The notes beneath the pieces are model-generated. The model did not search any database. It had not been told where the DNA came from and saw only the letters and a program-made list of their open reading frames with translations. A DNA stretch of 64,000 bases from Glandiceps talaboti (taxonomy: Eukaryota > Hemichordata > Enteropneusta > Spengelidae). This document shows positions 13,050 through 25,515 of this stretch, one piece after another (positions within the stretch are counted from its first letter, which is position 1; the number at the start of each line of letters is the position of its first letter). The position numbers were made by a program, and so were the translations under genes. Location of the stretch: contig NC_135558.1 in the NCBI RefSeq assembly GCF_964340395.1, positions 24,050,564 through 24,114,563 on the forward strand. The letters run 5' to 3'.

Positions 13050-13812
13050 TAAAATGGGGGGGGGGGGGGGGGGCGCATTATGGGCCCCTGCTCAAAAAAA
13101 GAGGGCCACTGCAAAAAAATGAGGGCCATGAAAAATAGGACCAATTTTAGCCCATATTTAGGTGTACGAAATCTAAGAAATTAAATTGTTACAAAACACA
13201 CTTCCTATTACATGTATATTATTATATATTATGTGTACCTGAATTGTGTGAATACTGGAATACTAAAATGTAAAGGTGTGCTAACAGTATTTATTAGTTG
13301 TCAGAAGTTACCAACCATACTACAAATCAATGGATGATAGGCTGCATGACAACAAACAAAAGACAGGTAGGTATTTTTCAGAATTTTTTATTGCAACAAG
13401 GAATTACATTTGTGTATAATAAAGTTGTAATAGTACAACATCATCACAAAAAAGTGACAATTCTGCCAGGATTAAATTTTCCTCAACTTGCTTGTTTATT
13501 AAAAGTACTTCACTTGCGCTGTTTTACAGAATTCTAGTGGTCTTTGTCATTTGATGTATGGTTAGAGTTTTGAGGTCTTATAATTTCTGCAACCTCTCAC
13601 TAATAACTGACTTGAAATTTTTCTTGGTTTTCTTACAGGTACAGTAAACCTTGCCCCTCATCTTCAAAATGCAGTCAGTGCCACATGATCTGCCATTTCC
13701 TAAAAAGAAGAAGTTTGATTGATTAAAATTTTGTTGCCAATACATTTTGCCTATTAAAATCAAACATGATGTTATGTAATTCTTATGGTTAACGTCATCT
13801 TTCAACTAAAAA
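13050..13812. other. Intron 7 start: G-tract and unique sequence
   Basis: A run of about 19 G at 13056-13073 is followed by purine-rich repeats of GAGGGCCA and A-runs to about 13140. The remainder to 13812 is AT-rich unique sequence. No gene or recognised element was found. Confidence 0.6.
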
Positions 13813-14905
13813 TAGCGCCAATGGCATTGTAGCACAACTGCATTTTTCAAAATAGTTTATCCACTTGTTGATTTATTATAGGTATATGTTTTCATTTACT
13901 GAGTGATTATCCAGTTGCCTAGCGCCTATCCATGGGCATGGTCATGCTGCAAAACATATTTGAATGTTTATTCAATTGTCTATTAATCCCCGTTATCTTT
14001 GCAATATATGTGGTCGTTAGGCTGTTGCTATGGGCATGATCTTGTTGCTAGGCACATTTGCATACACTTTTAAATGTTTCTTCACTTGTCTAAGAATCCC
14101 TGTTGTTCTCTTTGTGATATACACAATTGTTTTGCCATTCCTATGGGCGTGGTCATGGTTGCTAGAGATATTTCCATACATATTTTAATGTTTAGTCACC
14201 AGATGTTATTTTAGCAAATTATACTGGCGTTTGGTTGTTGCTAAGGGCATGGTCATGGTTGCTAGGGCCAATTGTGTCGAAATAGTTTGAACAAAATCTG
14301 CTGAATTTGCTAGACGTATTGCTAGACAAAATTTCATGTTGCTAGACATATTTGCATCACTTCTAGAAACATCCCACCAAATTTCAGTTTCATTGACCAA
14401 GTACTGTTTGAGATATAAATTTTAGACCAAAATTCACATTTTTACACCTAATTTGCATATCCTGAATGACATCATTATATACTTAATATTTCTTCATCTA
14501 TGTACCCCCAGATGCATTCCAATTAAATTTCAGCCTGATCCCCTTGGCAGTTTTGGAATTAAAGATTTTTGACCAAAAAGACACATTTATATTTTAGCCC
14601 TAATTTGCATATTACTGTTTGAATCAACATGTCAGGAACAAATCTTAATTTACACACCCCTAAGAACGTTTCCAACAGATTCCAGACCAATCTGCCCAGT
14701 AGTTTTGGAGTTAAGGTTTTTTGACCAAAAATGACATTTTTTTACCCAAATCACATACCTGTGATGCGATCATTTTGCTTTTAACAATTTCCAAACTAGA
14801 CACCAAAAGTAGTGTCCCCATCAAATACCAAGGTAATCAGTCCTGCAGTTTTTGAGTTTAAGTCATCCACACAAGCACACACAACACACACACACACACA
14901 CACAC

Positions 14906-14936
<31 letters not shown>

Positions 14937-14975
14937 CTGCACCATGCCTATAGCACTCAGTTCAGTTGTGCTCAT
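13813..14975 (+). mobile_element. Non-autonomous repeat family A, full copy (AGCACAACTG ends)
   Basis: The element starts TAGCGCCAATGGCATTGT then AGCACAACTG, and ends TTCAGTTGTGCT, so the termini carry inverted AGCACAACTG / CAGTTGTGCT. Internally it contains repeated modules GGCTGTTGCTATGGGC-GTGGTC and CATATTTGCATACA, then ACCTAATTTGCATAT modules, and a (CA)n-(CAGA)n tract near 14880-14935. Related copies lie at 15065, 17632, 40426, 41091 and 48391. There is no coding capacity. The superfamily is unknown. Confidence 0.75.
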
Positions 14976-15064
14976 TAAAAATTCCAATATTGAGTTTGTC
15001 ATTAAAAAATAAATCACTGTATTGATATATGAAATTTGGAAAATGAGTATTTCATTTAAAGAAA

Positions 15065-15292
15065 TAGCGCCAATGGCATTGCAGCACAACTGTACAGTTT
15101 AAAAAATATTTTATCCACATGCTGATCCATGCTAGGTATAGCATTTGCTGAATGACTATCAGTTGCCTATCCAACCCTGTTGTTATCTTTGCAATATACG
15201 CGAACATTTGGCTGTTGCTATGGGCGTGGTCATGTTGCTAGACATATTTGCATACAAAGGTCCATTCACTTGTCTATGAATCCCTGAAAAAA
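15065..15292 (+). mobile_element. Family A element, 3'-truncated copy
   Basis: It begins TAGCGCCAATGGCATTGC like the copy at 13813 and follows it through the TTGCTATGGGCGTGGTCATG module, then breaks at about 15292 where a retrotransposon 3' end begins. It lies about 90 bases after the previous family A copy, in the same orientation. Confidence 0.7.
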
Positions 15293-15765
15293 TTCGCTTA
15301 TAATATTTTAATATTTATTTCTTATATAGCGCATTACATAATTGCATAAAAAATACGCATTATATGATTGGAGAATAAAAAATAAACTATAAAACGGTTT
15401 AATAAAACTGACACATTGTGTCCACCATGAATAAAATACTTTCATTGAGCAATGCTGGAGAAATGTGCTTTTCGAAAGAGGTGTGTTTTAACTTGTACTT
15501 TGAAAGAAGACAGAGAAGATGCATTGTGAATAGACGAATCCAGAGAGTTCCACAGCCTAGGAGCAGCGACTGAAAAAGCGCGTTTGCCATAATGCTCCTG
15601 GACATAGCGTGGTTCAAAAAGTTTTGTCGCGACTGCAGAACGTGTTAATCTTTCTGACGACAGTGAGAAGATCCGACATATAAATTGGTGCTTGACCATG
15701 AAGACATTTGTATGTGAGCATAGGGAAGGCAGATATGTCAAGTGTATCGTAATTACGCATTAGGA
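15293..15765 (-). pseudogene. Non-LTR retrotransposon 3' end (reverse transcriptase C-terminus)
   Basis: A 99-codon minus-strand frame at 15442-15741 contains GKRAFSVAAPRLWNSLDSSI and SSFKVQVKTHLFRKAHFS, the familiar C-terminal block of jockey/CR1/L2-group non-LTR retrotransposon polyproteins (R.FSVAAPRLWNSLP...FK..LKT.LF). A 3' UTR with GCGCTATATAAGAAATAAAT follows downstream on the minus strand. The catalytic domain is missing, so this is a 5'-truncated dead copy. The clade cannot be decided from this fragment. Confidence 0.85.
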
Positions 15766-17631
15766 CGCGTTACGTCGGGTAAAGACGAGTGAAGATGATA
15801 AAGGACGACAAATATTCATAAAGGTTTCACGCATATTCATGAGCCAAAGTTTGTACATAAACATCTATTGTCTGTCGATCACTAATCTGAAAGACGTGGC
15901 TTTACGTTGTTCTACAGGTTAAACAATACATATAAACATTAGTATGTGTCTCCAAAGAGTGACCCATTTGTATTTCGATAGATTCCGATCAAACAACATG
16001 TCTTACCTACGTCTCTTGTCTAGTTCTCAACGAAGATTAGAAGGTACAGGGAATATTTTCCCTGTCAGCCCTTTTTAGGGCCCTGATCTTAGTTTCGACA
16101 TAACTCCATTCAACATGCTGTCGTTCACCCCATGTACGTCGGTGTATTTAATTTGATGTACAAACACTCAACAGATAATCTAATAAATCTAGCTTGGTTT
16201 TTTCCTTTTTTTCTTTTGTATTGTTCGTAAATTTGAGAATAAGGGATGAAAATCAGTCGGCGAACGTTACAAGGAATATTGCAACGTTTCGTGAATAAAT
16301 CGCAGACTTCTTGAATATATAGATTCCTGTACTATTGAACAATTGAACTCGCAAATGCCCTGTGGAGTGATAATTAGGCAAAGAAAATCACAACACTACA
16401 TAAAACAGATGCAATAATTGTGAATCGTGTTTTTCAAACGACCACTTTCTCGCTTTTCAGTGCACGGTTTAGCCACAATAATCAAAGTGATCATTGACAG
16501 CGTTTTACATACTAATAATAATAGGGAGGATGAGAAAAAGTTGTCAATGTCTTCCAGAATGCGTATTTCCGTCAGTGATTTCATTCACACTCTGCATGTG
16601 TACGTACGTCCCACCTTGAAAATTCACCTATCAAAACACCAAGCCTTAGCTTTCTGTTTTCGAAGTTCATGAAATACATAGTTTTTTAAAATTATTATCA
16701 TGCCCTAGTTATTTTCATCATGGTTACTTTACGACATTAGAGTAACCGCGTTTGCAATAAAAATCATTATGTTTTGGAAAAGAAAGGAAGAAACTGGAGT
16801 TTAATCCTTTACAATATACAATGACTAACAATGATATGCACTTTCCATGAAATTACAAAGTTTTTGAAAGTCGCGAATCATTCATCTGTCAGTGCACTTT
16901 GTGGTGATATTACAAATTGTCTTGGACACAAGTTGATTTGTGCATGTCATTTACATTTGTAGTGTTAGCATGTTATGTCCCTGGTGTACGCATGGATGTA
17001 TAACATCCATGGTGTACGGTACCACAGAGCGTGTATTATAGCTCAGGGCGGCCCTTTTGATTTCTGTTTCTCATCTCCCGACCGACCCTAATTTGCAGCT
17101 CCGACATCAGAAAAAAAAACTTTTTTTTTATTTCCGACTGACCCCTGAGTTCAACACAGCAAGATTGTATGGTTCGAACGAACATCAAACGATCCTCATG
17201 GCGTCTTAGGCCAGTGTTCTGCCGAGGCCGCGACCTTGCGACATTGGCCCCCTAAAATTACAAATGACGCAATAATTTTCCCAACTTGCGTCGCTTTGGT
17301 GCATTAATTTTACGGCAGACATCAAAATTATTTAAGTCCAGGGCCAGGCCCTGACGTCAATCCCACAAGAAGTATACTGACTCTGTAAGGGAAAGTTTTG
17401 TTGACATCATATAAGATACAGTGACAACGCACAGTTCTATTGTTAACATAAAAAATGCCACAAAAAGATGAACTTTGATAAACTTAATCTACAAATTGAA
17501 TCATTAGAGGGAGTAGATGAGACGTCTAATATGATAATAATATGAGATGTTAAATATAAAAAAACAACAGGGCAAATCCCGGGCCCATGTACAGGAAAGG
17601 GCAACAAAGTTGTGGCATGCCAAATACAAAA
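15766..17631. other. Intron 7 sequence without recognised gene
   Basis: Mostly unique AT-rich sequence. There is a GTGTACG-CATGGATGTATAAC / ATCCATGGTGTACGG inverted pair near 16985-17020, and a short block of CCGACCGACCC/CCGACTGACCCC around 17077-17150. Short ORFs have no recognisable motif. Confidence 0.5.
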
Positions 17632-18824
17632 ATACCGCCAATGGCGTTGTAGCACAACTGTAGTTTTTAAAAATGTTTATCCATATGCTAGTCTATGTTG
17701 CTATGGGCGTGGTCTTGTTGCTAGGAAAATTTACATACATTTTTTGAATGTTTATTCAATTGTCTATTAAACCCTGTTATCTTTGTGAAATACACCACCG
17801 TTTGGCTGTTGCTATGGGCGTGGTCATGGTTACTAGGGTATTTGCATACATTTTTTGAATGTTTATTCATCTGTCTTTCTATTCCTGTTGTTATCTTTGC
17901 AATATACGTGATTATTTGGCTGTTGTTATGGGCGTGGTCTTGTTGCTATGCAAATTTACATACATTTTTTGGATGTTTATTCAATTATCTATTAAACCCT
18001 ATTGTTATCTTTGTGAAATACACCACCGTTTGGCTGTTGCTATGGGCGTGGTCATGGTTGCTAGGGTATTTGCATACATTTTTTGAATGTTTACTCACTT
18101 GCTTACCAGATGATGTTGTTATTTGACCAAAATATACTGCCATTTGGTTGTTGCTAAAGGGTGTGGTCATGGTTGCTAGGGCCAATTTTGTCAAAATGTT
18201 TTTAAGAAAATCTGCAGAATAACAGTTTCAGAAACATCTTGGCAAGTTTCAGACTAATTGACCAAGTACTTTTTGAGATATAAGTTTTTGACCAAAAATG
18301 AACATTTTTACACCTAATTTGCATATCACTCATGGAATCATGGTATGCTTAATATTTCTTCGTCCATACATCCCTAGATACATTCCCATTAAATTTCAGC
18401 CCAATCTGCTCAGTAGTTTTAGAATTAAAGATTTTTAACCAAAAAGACACATTTTTAGCCCTAATTTGCATATCACTGATGGAATCATCCCGTCATGAAC
18501 AAATCTTACTTTACACCCCCTTAAGAATGTTCCCACCAAATTTCGCACCAATCTGCCCAGTAGTTTCTGAGTTTAAGTTTTTTGACCAAAAATCACATTT
18601 TTTGACCCAAATCACACACCTGTGATGCGATCATTTTGATTTGAACAATTTCCCAACTAGACACCCAAAGTAATGGACCCACCAAATATCGTGGCAATCG
18701 GTTCAGCGGTTTTTGACTTTAAGTTGTTTACACACACACACACACACACACATCCACACACACAGACAGACAGACAGACGCCGGGCGATCCCTATAGCAC
18801 TACTGAACAAGTTCAGTTGTGCTA
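17632..18824 (+). mobile_element. Family A element, full copy
   Basis: It starts TACCGCCAATGGCGTTGT then AGCACAACTG and ends GTTCAGTTGTGCT. The module containing CACCACCGTTTGGCTGTTGC and TTTGCATACATTTTTTGAAT is present three times at roughly 110-120-bp spacing, which creates short open frames (113 codons) that I do not regard as genes. It ends with (AC)n and (AGAC)n tracts at 18730-18780. Confidence 0.78.
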
Positions 18825-19068
18825 AAAATGACTGACCGTCATTAGCCGAGTTCAGGTCCCAGGAGGTTGAGTCGAAACAATCTATTTTGAAATATATTTC
18901 AATTAAACAAAAATCATCCGATCAAACTGTTGCTGATGACCCTACACCCAGTCACGAAAGGACTCCCATTTCAAATGCCGCAAGACAAGGTACATGCCCA
19001 AAAGCGACGAATACCACAGGGGACTCAGGAACCGTGTGACAAACAAACAAATCAATCAATCAAATACA

Positions 19069-19645
19069 CAAGTCATTGAGAATGACATAGTCCCCGCTAT
19101 GATTGGCTTTTAAGGAATTATCACTACTCTGATCACGCAACAACACTTGTGAACCTAAATCAAACAGACTTAGATATGTTGTGTCTGCTTGTTGGACATG
19201 GAACATGCCTACAACAATAAAGGATTGGTCGGGTATGGGGGATTATATCACGATGAAAATGGATATGCACATGTATGTCATAGAACACTGTCCTAATACC
19301 AACTTTGAATGTGATCTGTTCAAGTATGTCTTAGTTATGGCTTTGGACATGGAAAATTCACAAACAAAATGGCTGCCAGGCAGCCATATTGGATCGTATC
19401 ACGACGAAAATGGATATGCACATGTATGTCATAGAACACTGTGCTAATACTAACTTTGAATGAGATCTGTTCAAGCATGTCTGAGTTATGGCTTTGGACG
19501 TGAAAATTCACAAACAAAATGGCTGCCAGGCAGCCATATTGGATCGTATCATGACAACAATGAATATGCAGATGTATGTCATAGAACACTGTCCTAATAC
19601 CAACTCTGAATGATATCTGTTAAAGCATGTCTGAGTTATGGCTTT
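19069..19645 (+). mobile_element. Repeat family F element, 3'-truncated copy
   Basis: It starts CAAGTCATTGAGAATGACAT then AGTCCCCGCTATGATTGG, identical to the starts of copies at 35500 and 41650. Internally, modules of roughly 130-150 bp repeat CACATGTATGTCATAGAACA, TCTGTTCAAGCATGTCTGAG and ACAAAATGGCTGCCAGGC. It lacks the terminal block with CGGACTTCGTCC found in the other copies and breaks into an AT-rich repeat at 19646. Confidence 0.72.
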
Positions 19646-19945
19646 TATGTACTGTAATTCATTTCATGTTGTCTACAATTGATTTTATGTATTCCTTGAA
19701 TTAATTAAATGTGTTTTCGATTAATTTTATGTACCGGTCTTAATTTTATGTAGTCTTGAATTAATTTTATGTATTCCTGGAATTAATTTCATGTAGGCTA
19801 GAATTAATTTTATGTATGTGCCGAATTATTTTTATGTATGTGCCAAATTATTTTTATTTATGTCCCGAATTAATATTTTGTATGTCCCGAATTACTTTTA
19901 TGTATGTGCTGAATTAATTTTGTGTATGTGTGGAATTACTTTTGC
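19646..19945. repeat. Degenerate ~24-27-bp tandem repeat
   Basis: About a dozen imperfect units of GAATTAATTTTATGTATGTGC with variable spacers run across this block, decaying to ACTTTTGCCCCA near 19938 and 19970. There is no coding potential. Confidence 0.7.
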
Positions 19946-21100
19946 CCCAACAATCCTTTGCGCGAATTACTTTTGCCCCATATTCAAAATGGCGGATCGC
20001 AGTGGTGCTCATTCGAGAAAGGAATGAAGGAGGATTCTACCAATTTTTGCTCAATCTAAAATCAGTTGTTAGAGTTTTTCTGTCTCCCCTGAATTTAGGA
20101 TCGACAGACAATATATATGTTCCTACAAAACCTCTGTATACTGATTAAATTGCCAAAATTGGTGAAAATTTGGCAGAAAATGTTATTTTCAGTTGTATTT
20201 AAATTGAACGAAAATAATTAATGACTCACTAATCCGATGACAACACAATAGTAAGTCCCACACTGGCAATGAAAGGGTTAAAAATATCTGAAGTCGTCGC
20301 CCCAATACCTTCTGAAAAATCAGTTTGTGTAATTATATATCATTATTTGACAGAACAACAAAAAATTATCACCCAATTTAAGCTCAAAATCAATTTTAAA
20401 AAAATACCCACAAGTTGGTCTTTTTGCCAACATGCTTACCCACAAAAGCAAATATGCAGTCGGAACTTTGAACTAACGTTGCGATAATCAGATCCTTACA
20501 TATACTGCATTAAGTTCACTCAGCCATCTCCTTGTGTAAAACAGCACATTCATAGTCAAAATTGAGTGGAAATTTCTACGAACAGCACCTTTATTTACAT
20601 TGTAAATGATTTTAGGAGAGACAGATTTTGCTTTGGCGATGTTGAAATTTGAATTTTACATTGAAAAACGAATGTAAATAATCCAATCGGAAAATCGCCG
20701 TATCATGCGTAACCTGTTTCCTTCCACTGACCTTTACACACTGAGCTAGTATAAATACATGTCATTATTGAGCTGTAACAAAAAGAAATAAACCAAAACA
20801 ATCCATTATATAGCCAAAAATTACCCCTGAAATGTTTGAGTCCTGTACACCATGGAAGCAGGACACAGACGAGGGATGACCACGATCAACGCTACATGGG
20901 GCCCAGGTGAGAAATCAAAGACAAAAGGAAATCAAGAAAATATCGCGACATGAAAACACAAAGTGACGATTTCATGCAAGTTATCAGAGTTTTAATTTTC
21001 TTGGAGTTGATTTTCAAATAATTGGAACTTGTGAGTTCAAATTGATTGCACATGTACTTTAATGTTCGTGTGTTCATAGCTCAGTTTGCCATTCAATCCT
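19946..21100. other. Intron 7 unique sequence, nothing recognised
   Basis: AT-rich sequence without a recognisable gene, RNA or element. Short ORFs on both strands show no family motif. Confidence 0.5.
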
Positions 21101-21210
21101 AGGCTCTAATCAGTTTGTATACGACGTGTTACAAATGCTACGATCTTCTCCACTGCACTGTTAGTGGAGATGATCATAGTAATCGTAACATGTTGTATAC
21201 GAACTAGCCT
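21101..21210. repeat. Imperfect palindrome, ~42-bp arms (small foldback element)
   Basis: The arm 21112-21153 starts AGTTTGTATACGACGTGTTA and ends TTCTCCAC. The arm 21164-21205 starts GTGGAGATGATCATAG and ends GTTGTATACGAACT. They pair around a 10-base loop with about eight mismatches. AGGCT is found outside the left arm and its complement AGCCT outside the right. This resembles a miniature foldback transposon. Confidence 0.7.
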
Positions 21211-21239
21211 CACATGCTCATAACATTACATACGTATAG

Positions 21240-23108
21240 TGAATATGAATAGTGAATATGAATAGTGAATATGGCCAAACTTTATGGCAGAAGTATTTGG
21301 ATGATAAGAAGGGTACACAAAATATTATTAAACAGAAACAAATTAAATGTAAAGTTCAACAGTGCATTAATGTTTCACCATCAGGTGGAAAATCCAGTAA
21401 GAAATATTGGCTGTTATTAAGAGGTACAAAAGAAAGATCATACACAACAGTAGTTCTCAATCAAGAATCAAACTTAGTGCCAGAAAAGGACAAAGTTAAG
21501 GATGTATTAACTGATTATTGGCAACATTTAGGTGAACGGAACCAGAATACCAACTTGACTCTAAATGATATTTACAGGGTAATCAATCAATAGTTCTGAG
21601 TCAATAGCAATAACAAGTGACACTATAAAAAACCTAATTTCAAACCTACAGAACAATAAGGCCCCTGATCCAGATTTTAATTTATTTACAGATCTAGAAA
21701 TTATGCCAACAGATTGGGGGAAAATGTAATTATTCCACTACATAAAGGAGGCGACACAAGAAATCTTAATTATTACAGAGGTATTTCACTGAGTTCAGTT
21801 GTGGGTAAATTATACAATGAAATTATTGAACAAGAAGTAACAAGTTTTAATTGAATCAAGGAACACACTAGGTTTATGATAAATATTTTACTCAACACCC
21901 ATACTATCTGTCTATTAATTTTTACAGATAATTTCCAATTGTAACCCTTGTATTTATCAAACAAATTAAATTTCACATGCTTTTTTTGACCAAAAACGAG
22001 TGTTTTATACCAATTTTCCCCAATTCCTTGGTCAAGTTACTGACCATACATTCATGTAAATTAAAATTAAATATTTCAAAATTATTGATATACTTGTAGA
22101 TGAGACCATATCCCACCTGTTTTGGTGTAAAATGATCACTATCAAAACATTGTGTACAACTGTGTGCAACCTAAAAAGTCCTTGGCTTAGGGGGTAATTT
22201 GCATGGAAAGTCTTTGGCATCTTAAGGGAGTACTTTAAAAGACTTTATAATTTAGATGGATCACGATGGACTAAATGTGTCTTTAACCATCTCAATTCCA
22301 TTAGTGAAGAATCTGAAAGAAATATGACAAGACTATCCTGGACTTGGCCAAAAACTGTAAATAATGTCTTAATAGACCTTAATATTGATAAAGACCAAAT
22401 TCAAACTCTTTCAGATAATAAAATCAAACATATCATATTTAAAAATGATGAGCTCAAATGGAAAGAAACCATGACATAAAAATCTAGTCTTACCCATTAC
22501 CATATTAAAATTTAAAACAACTTTAGAACCAGAAGAGTATCTTAAATCTTTCACTAATTTTAAAGTGTCACAATTGAAATTTAAGGTAAGATCATATTCT
22601 CTCGTTCTTGCATATGAAAAGAGAAAATGGGAAAATTATAATGATGATTGTACATGTCCTTGTTATGGAAAAGCTGATAAGACACTTGAACACTTCCTTT
22701 TTACATGTGAAAGCCATTCTACACATGGACAGATCTTAATGAAAGTAACAGAAGGACTATTACTCAACAATAAGGAGTTGAACTTATATCAAGATTTTAA
22801 ACAAGGGAAAGAACTACTCTATTTATTTATAGGAGATAATACGAAACACTACAATGAGTTTATAAGTAAACAAATAGTATAGAATAGTTTAGACGTTAGA
22901 TTTTCTGACAACTATCATTTAAAGCATACATTTTTATTTTTATTTTCGCTTACCTCACTTTGGTTTATCTTGTTGTTTGTTCCTGTATATTTTTTTTTTT
23001 ACTCTTCTTTTTAGTAGTGTATGTATTTTTAATTTTTTCTTAATACTGCTCCTAACAATCTTAGTGAGCCCATGATACAAAAGGGATACAATAAATAAAT
23101 AAATAAAT
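21240..23108 (+). pseudogene. Decayed non-LTR retrotransposon, plus strand
   Basis: Separate coding fragments lie in order. At 21252-21593 is a linker region (SKKYWLLLRGTKERSYTTV...). Near 21722-21850 is a reverse transcriptase block, VIIPLHKGGDTRNLNYYRGI then SLSSVVGKLYNEII, matching the RT pattern P..K.GD..N..NYR.ISL.....K. At 22565-22882 is a C-terminal zinc-knuckle-like CPCYGKADKTLEHFLFTCESH. Stops and deletions, including loss of the YxDD region, make it inactive. The 3' end is a TACAATAAATAAATAAATA tail at 23085-23108. Confidence 0.85.
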
Positions 23109-24024
23109 ACGTACCTGGGCCAATATTATGACTCTGATTTGTTTCCTTGTCCGACGCATATCATTCAAATATGGGTTCATAAATTGTACCGTAGGTTCTT
23201 CGGTTGCCTCATTTGTTACAGTAACTTCGCTAGACTGTCGTATACATTGCTGCTGTGCAATATCTGCAATTCCACGTTGCGATGTATGTCAGTTTCCAAC
23301 TCTGTAGACTTCCAAGTAGTAATGTAAACAAAGCAATGTGGTTGTCTGCACATGCTCTGAAGGTTTTAACAAAGTTGAAGACTGTACTTTTAGTACCCAT
23401 GTTCCATTGTGACAACCCGTCTTATTCTCATTCCAAGACAGCCCACAAAGATGGACTGCAGGGGTCGAAATAATGAAAACATTTCACTTGTCCACTGGGC
23501 AAGTAGGAAACAAAAAGTACTTGCCCAAATCAAAATGTGCTTGCCCATTCCAAATAGTGGGGTATTTTTTTGTGGCTTACAAATGCACTGTTGTGATTGA
23601 TTGGTCTTTCTTTTGTTTATAGTCAAAAAATGTCACTTTGAAAGTTGCTGTGGGTACTGACAAGTTTTCTCCACAATAAACAGGAGTCCTAGATGATATT
23701 AATTTTCATGGCCTAATTAATATTCATACTATAGCATAGCATACAATTTTTTGTTCACCTGTAAAAAGTAGTTGTTAAAATAATCATAAGTTTTTCAGCA
23801 CTTTCATAAGCTATCAAAATAAAAAATGAACATTTATTTCAACACATAAAATCTTTCTAAGTATTTCCTTTTGCACCATGTCAATATATTTTTTTTCCTT
23901 CCTCATCCACACCAACTATTTTTTTCCCAGTGGGAATCCTCCATGTTTGAAAGAATGTTGTCATGGTAACAACCCATAGTGACTTGTGGCAAATTCAAGT
24001 CCATCATGGTATAGAATTGAAGCT

Positions 24025-24078
<54 letters not shown>

Positions 24079-24160
24079 GGGGGGGGGGGACAGGTATGCT
24101 AATGTATTAGAATTCAACCCATTTTCCATTTTTATAGTTTGGTTACATAGTGGCTTTGAT
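23109..24160. other. Intron 7 sequence with GT microsatellite and G-tract
   Basis: Unique sequence with the self-complementary CTTGTCCACTGGGCAAGT near 23488 and TACTTGCCCA/GTGCTTGCCCA repeats after it. A (GT)n tract lies at 24025-24074, immediately followed by about 11 G. No gene was recognised. Confidence 0.6.
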
Positions 24161-24560
24161 GCAGATTAAGATGAAGTGGATGAGATTAAGATGAAGTGGA
24201 TCAGATTATTAAATGATCTCGATCAGATTAACATGAAGTGGATCAGATTAACATGATGTGGATCAGATTATTAAGCATGATGGGGATCAGATTATTAAAT
24301 GATCTCGATCAGATTAACATGATGGGGATCAGATTAACATGATGTGGTTCAGATTAAAGTGAAGAGGATCAGAGTAACATGAAGTGGATCAGATTATCAA
24401 ACCTGTGGATCAGATTAACATGATGTGGATCAGATAAAAGTGAAGAGGATCAGAGTAACAGGAAGTGGATCAGATTAACTTAATGTGGAGCAGATTATTA
24501 ACCATGATGTGGATGAGATTAACATAGTGTGGATCAGATCAAGTTTACATGATCGAGATC
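24161..24560. repeat. Degenerate ~20-24-bp tandem repeat next to exon 7
   Basis: About 18 imperfect units built on GTGGATCAGATTAACATGA, with variants AGATTAAGATGAAG and AGATTATTAAATGATCTCGA. It lies 130 bases beyond the exon 7 donor, but unlike the arrays at exons 5, 8 and 10 its unit does not resemble the exon end. Confidence 0.8.
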
Positions 24561-24693
24561 AGTTTAATTCCACTTTTTATCAAATCTGGACTATTTGTAC
24601 CTTCCTCAAACACACACATTGACATACACACATAAGTATACACACGCTGACTTCTCGTCAACTTATAAATCTATGCATTCAGCTGTCACTTAC

Positions 24694-24810
24694 CCTAAGT
24701 CTATCTCCAGATGTGCCAGCTTGCATACATCTTTCGCTACCAGCTAAATCAATAAGATTGATTCGACTTGTTGTACTGTGTTCATGAGGATCGTCCTCTA
24801 TCATTTCAGT
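24694..24810 (-). CDS. KIF14: KIF14-like exon 7: switch II (DLAGSER)
   Basis: The acceptor is tatccttcag and the donor TTAGG|gtaagt; both ends are phase 0. The 39 codons read TEMIEDDPHEHSTTSRINLI followed by DLAGSERCMQAGTSGDRLR. DLAGSER is switch II of the kinesin ATPase. The acidic stretch before TSRINLIDLAGSER matches the KIF14 loop EGEEHDH in position and character. Confidence 0.95.
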
Positions 24811-24844
24811 CTGAAGGATAAACAGTCACATTTGTAATTTAGAT

Positions 24845-25515
24845 TTTTGGAATTGGCTCACATCTGTAACTTGCAATCAGCATTATCAACTTGGGAATTG
24901 GCTCACATCTGTAACTTGCAATCAGCATTATCAACTTGGGAATTGGCTCACATCTGTAACTTGCAATCAGCATTATCAACTTGGGAATTGGCTCACATCT
25001 GTAACTTACAATCAGCAATATCAACTTAGGAATTGGCTCACATCTGTAACTTACAATCAGCAATATCAACTTGGGAATTGGCTCACATCTATAACTTACA
25101 ATCAGCAATATCAACTTGGGAATTGGCTCACATCTAACTTACAATCAGCAATATCAACTTGGGAATTGGCTCACATCTATAACTTATAATCAGCAATATC
25201 AACTTGGGAATTGGCTCACATCTATAACTTACAATCAGCAATATCAACTTGGGAATTGGCTCACATCTGTAACTTATAATCAGCAATATCAACTTGGGAA
25301 TTGGCTCACATCTATAACTTACAATCAGCAATATCAACTTGGGAATTGGCTCACATCTATAACTTATAATCAGCAATATCAACTTGGGAATTGGCTCACA
25401 TCTGTAACTTATAATCAGCAATATCAACTTGGGAATTGGCTCACGTCTATAACTTATAATCAGCAATATCAACTTGGGAATTGGCTCACATCTATAACTT
25501 ACAATCAGCAATATC
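24845..25515. repeat. 45-bp minisatellite, about 15 units (intron 6)
   Basis: The unit is TTGGGAATTGGCTCACATCT, GTAACTTACAATCAGCAATA, TCAAC. It begins about 35 bases from the exon 7 acceptor. At about 25515 it passes without a break into a 30-bp array that keeps the same ATATCAACTTGGGAATTG core. Open frames on both strands follow from the 45-bp period. Confidence 0.95.

Noticed and set aside
15442-15741. Host protein gene on the minus strand.
   Set aside because: The RLWNSL...FK...LKTHLFRK motif is the C-terminus of a non-LTR retrotransposon reverse transcriptase.
17785-18126. 113-codon frame with repeated WLLLWAWSW as a membrane protein.
   Set aside because: It lies entirely inside a family A element and reflects its internal repeats; the same module without an open frame occurs in other copies.
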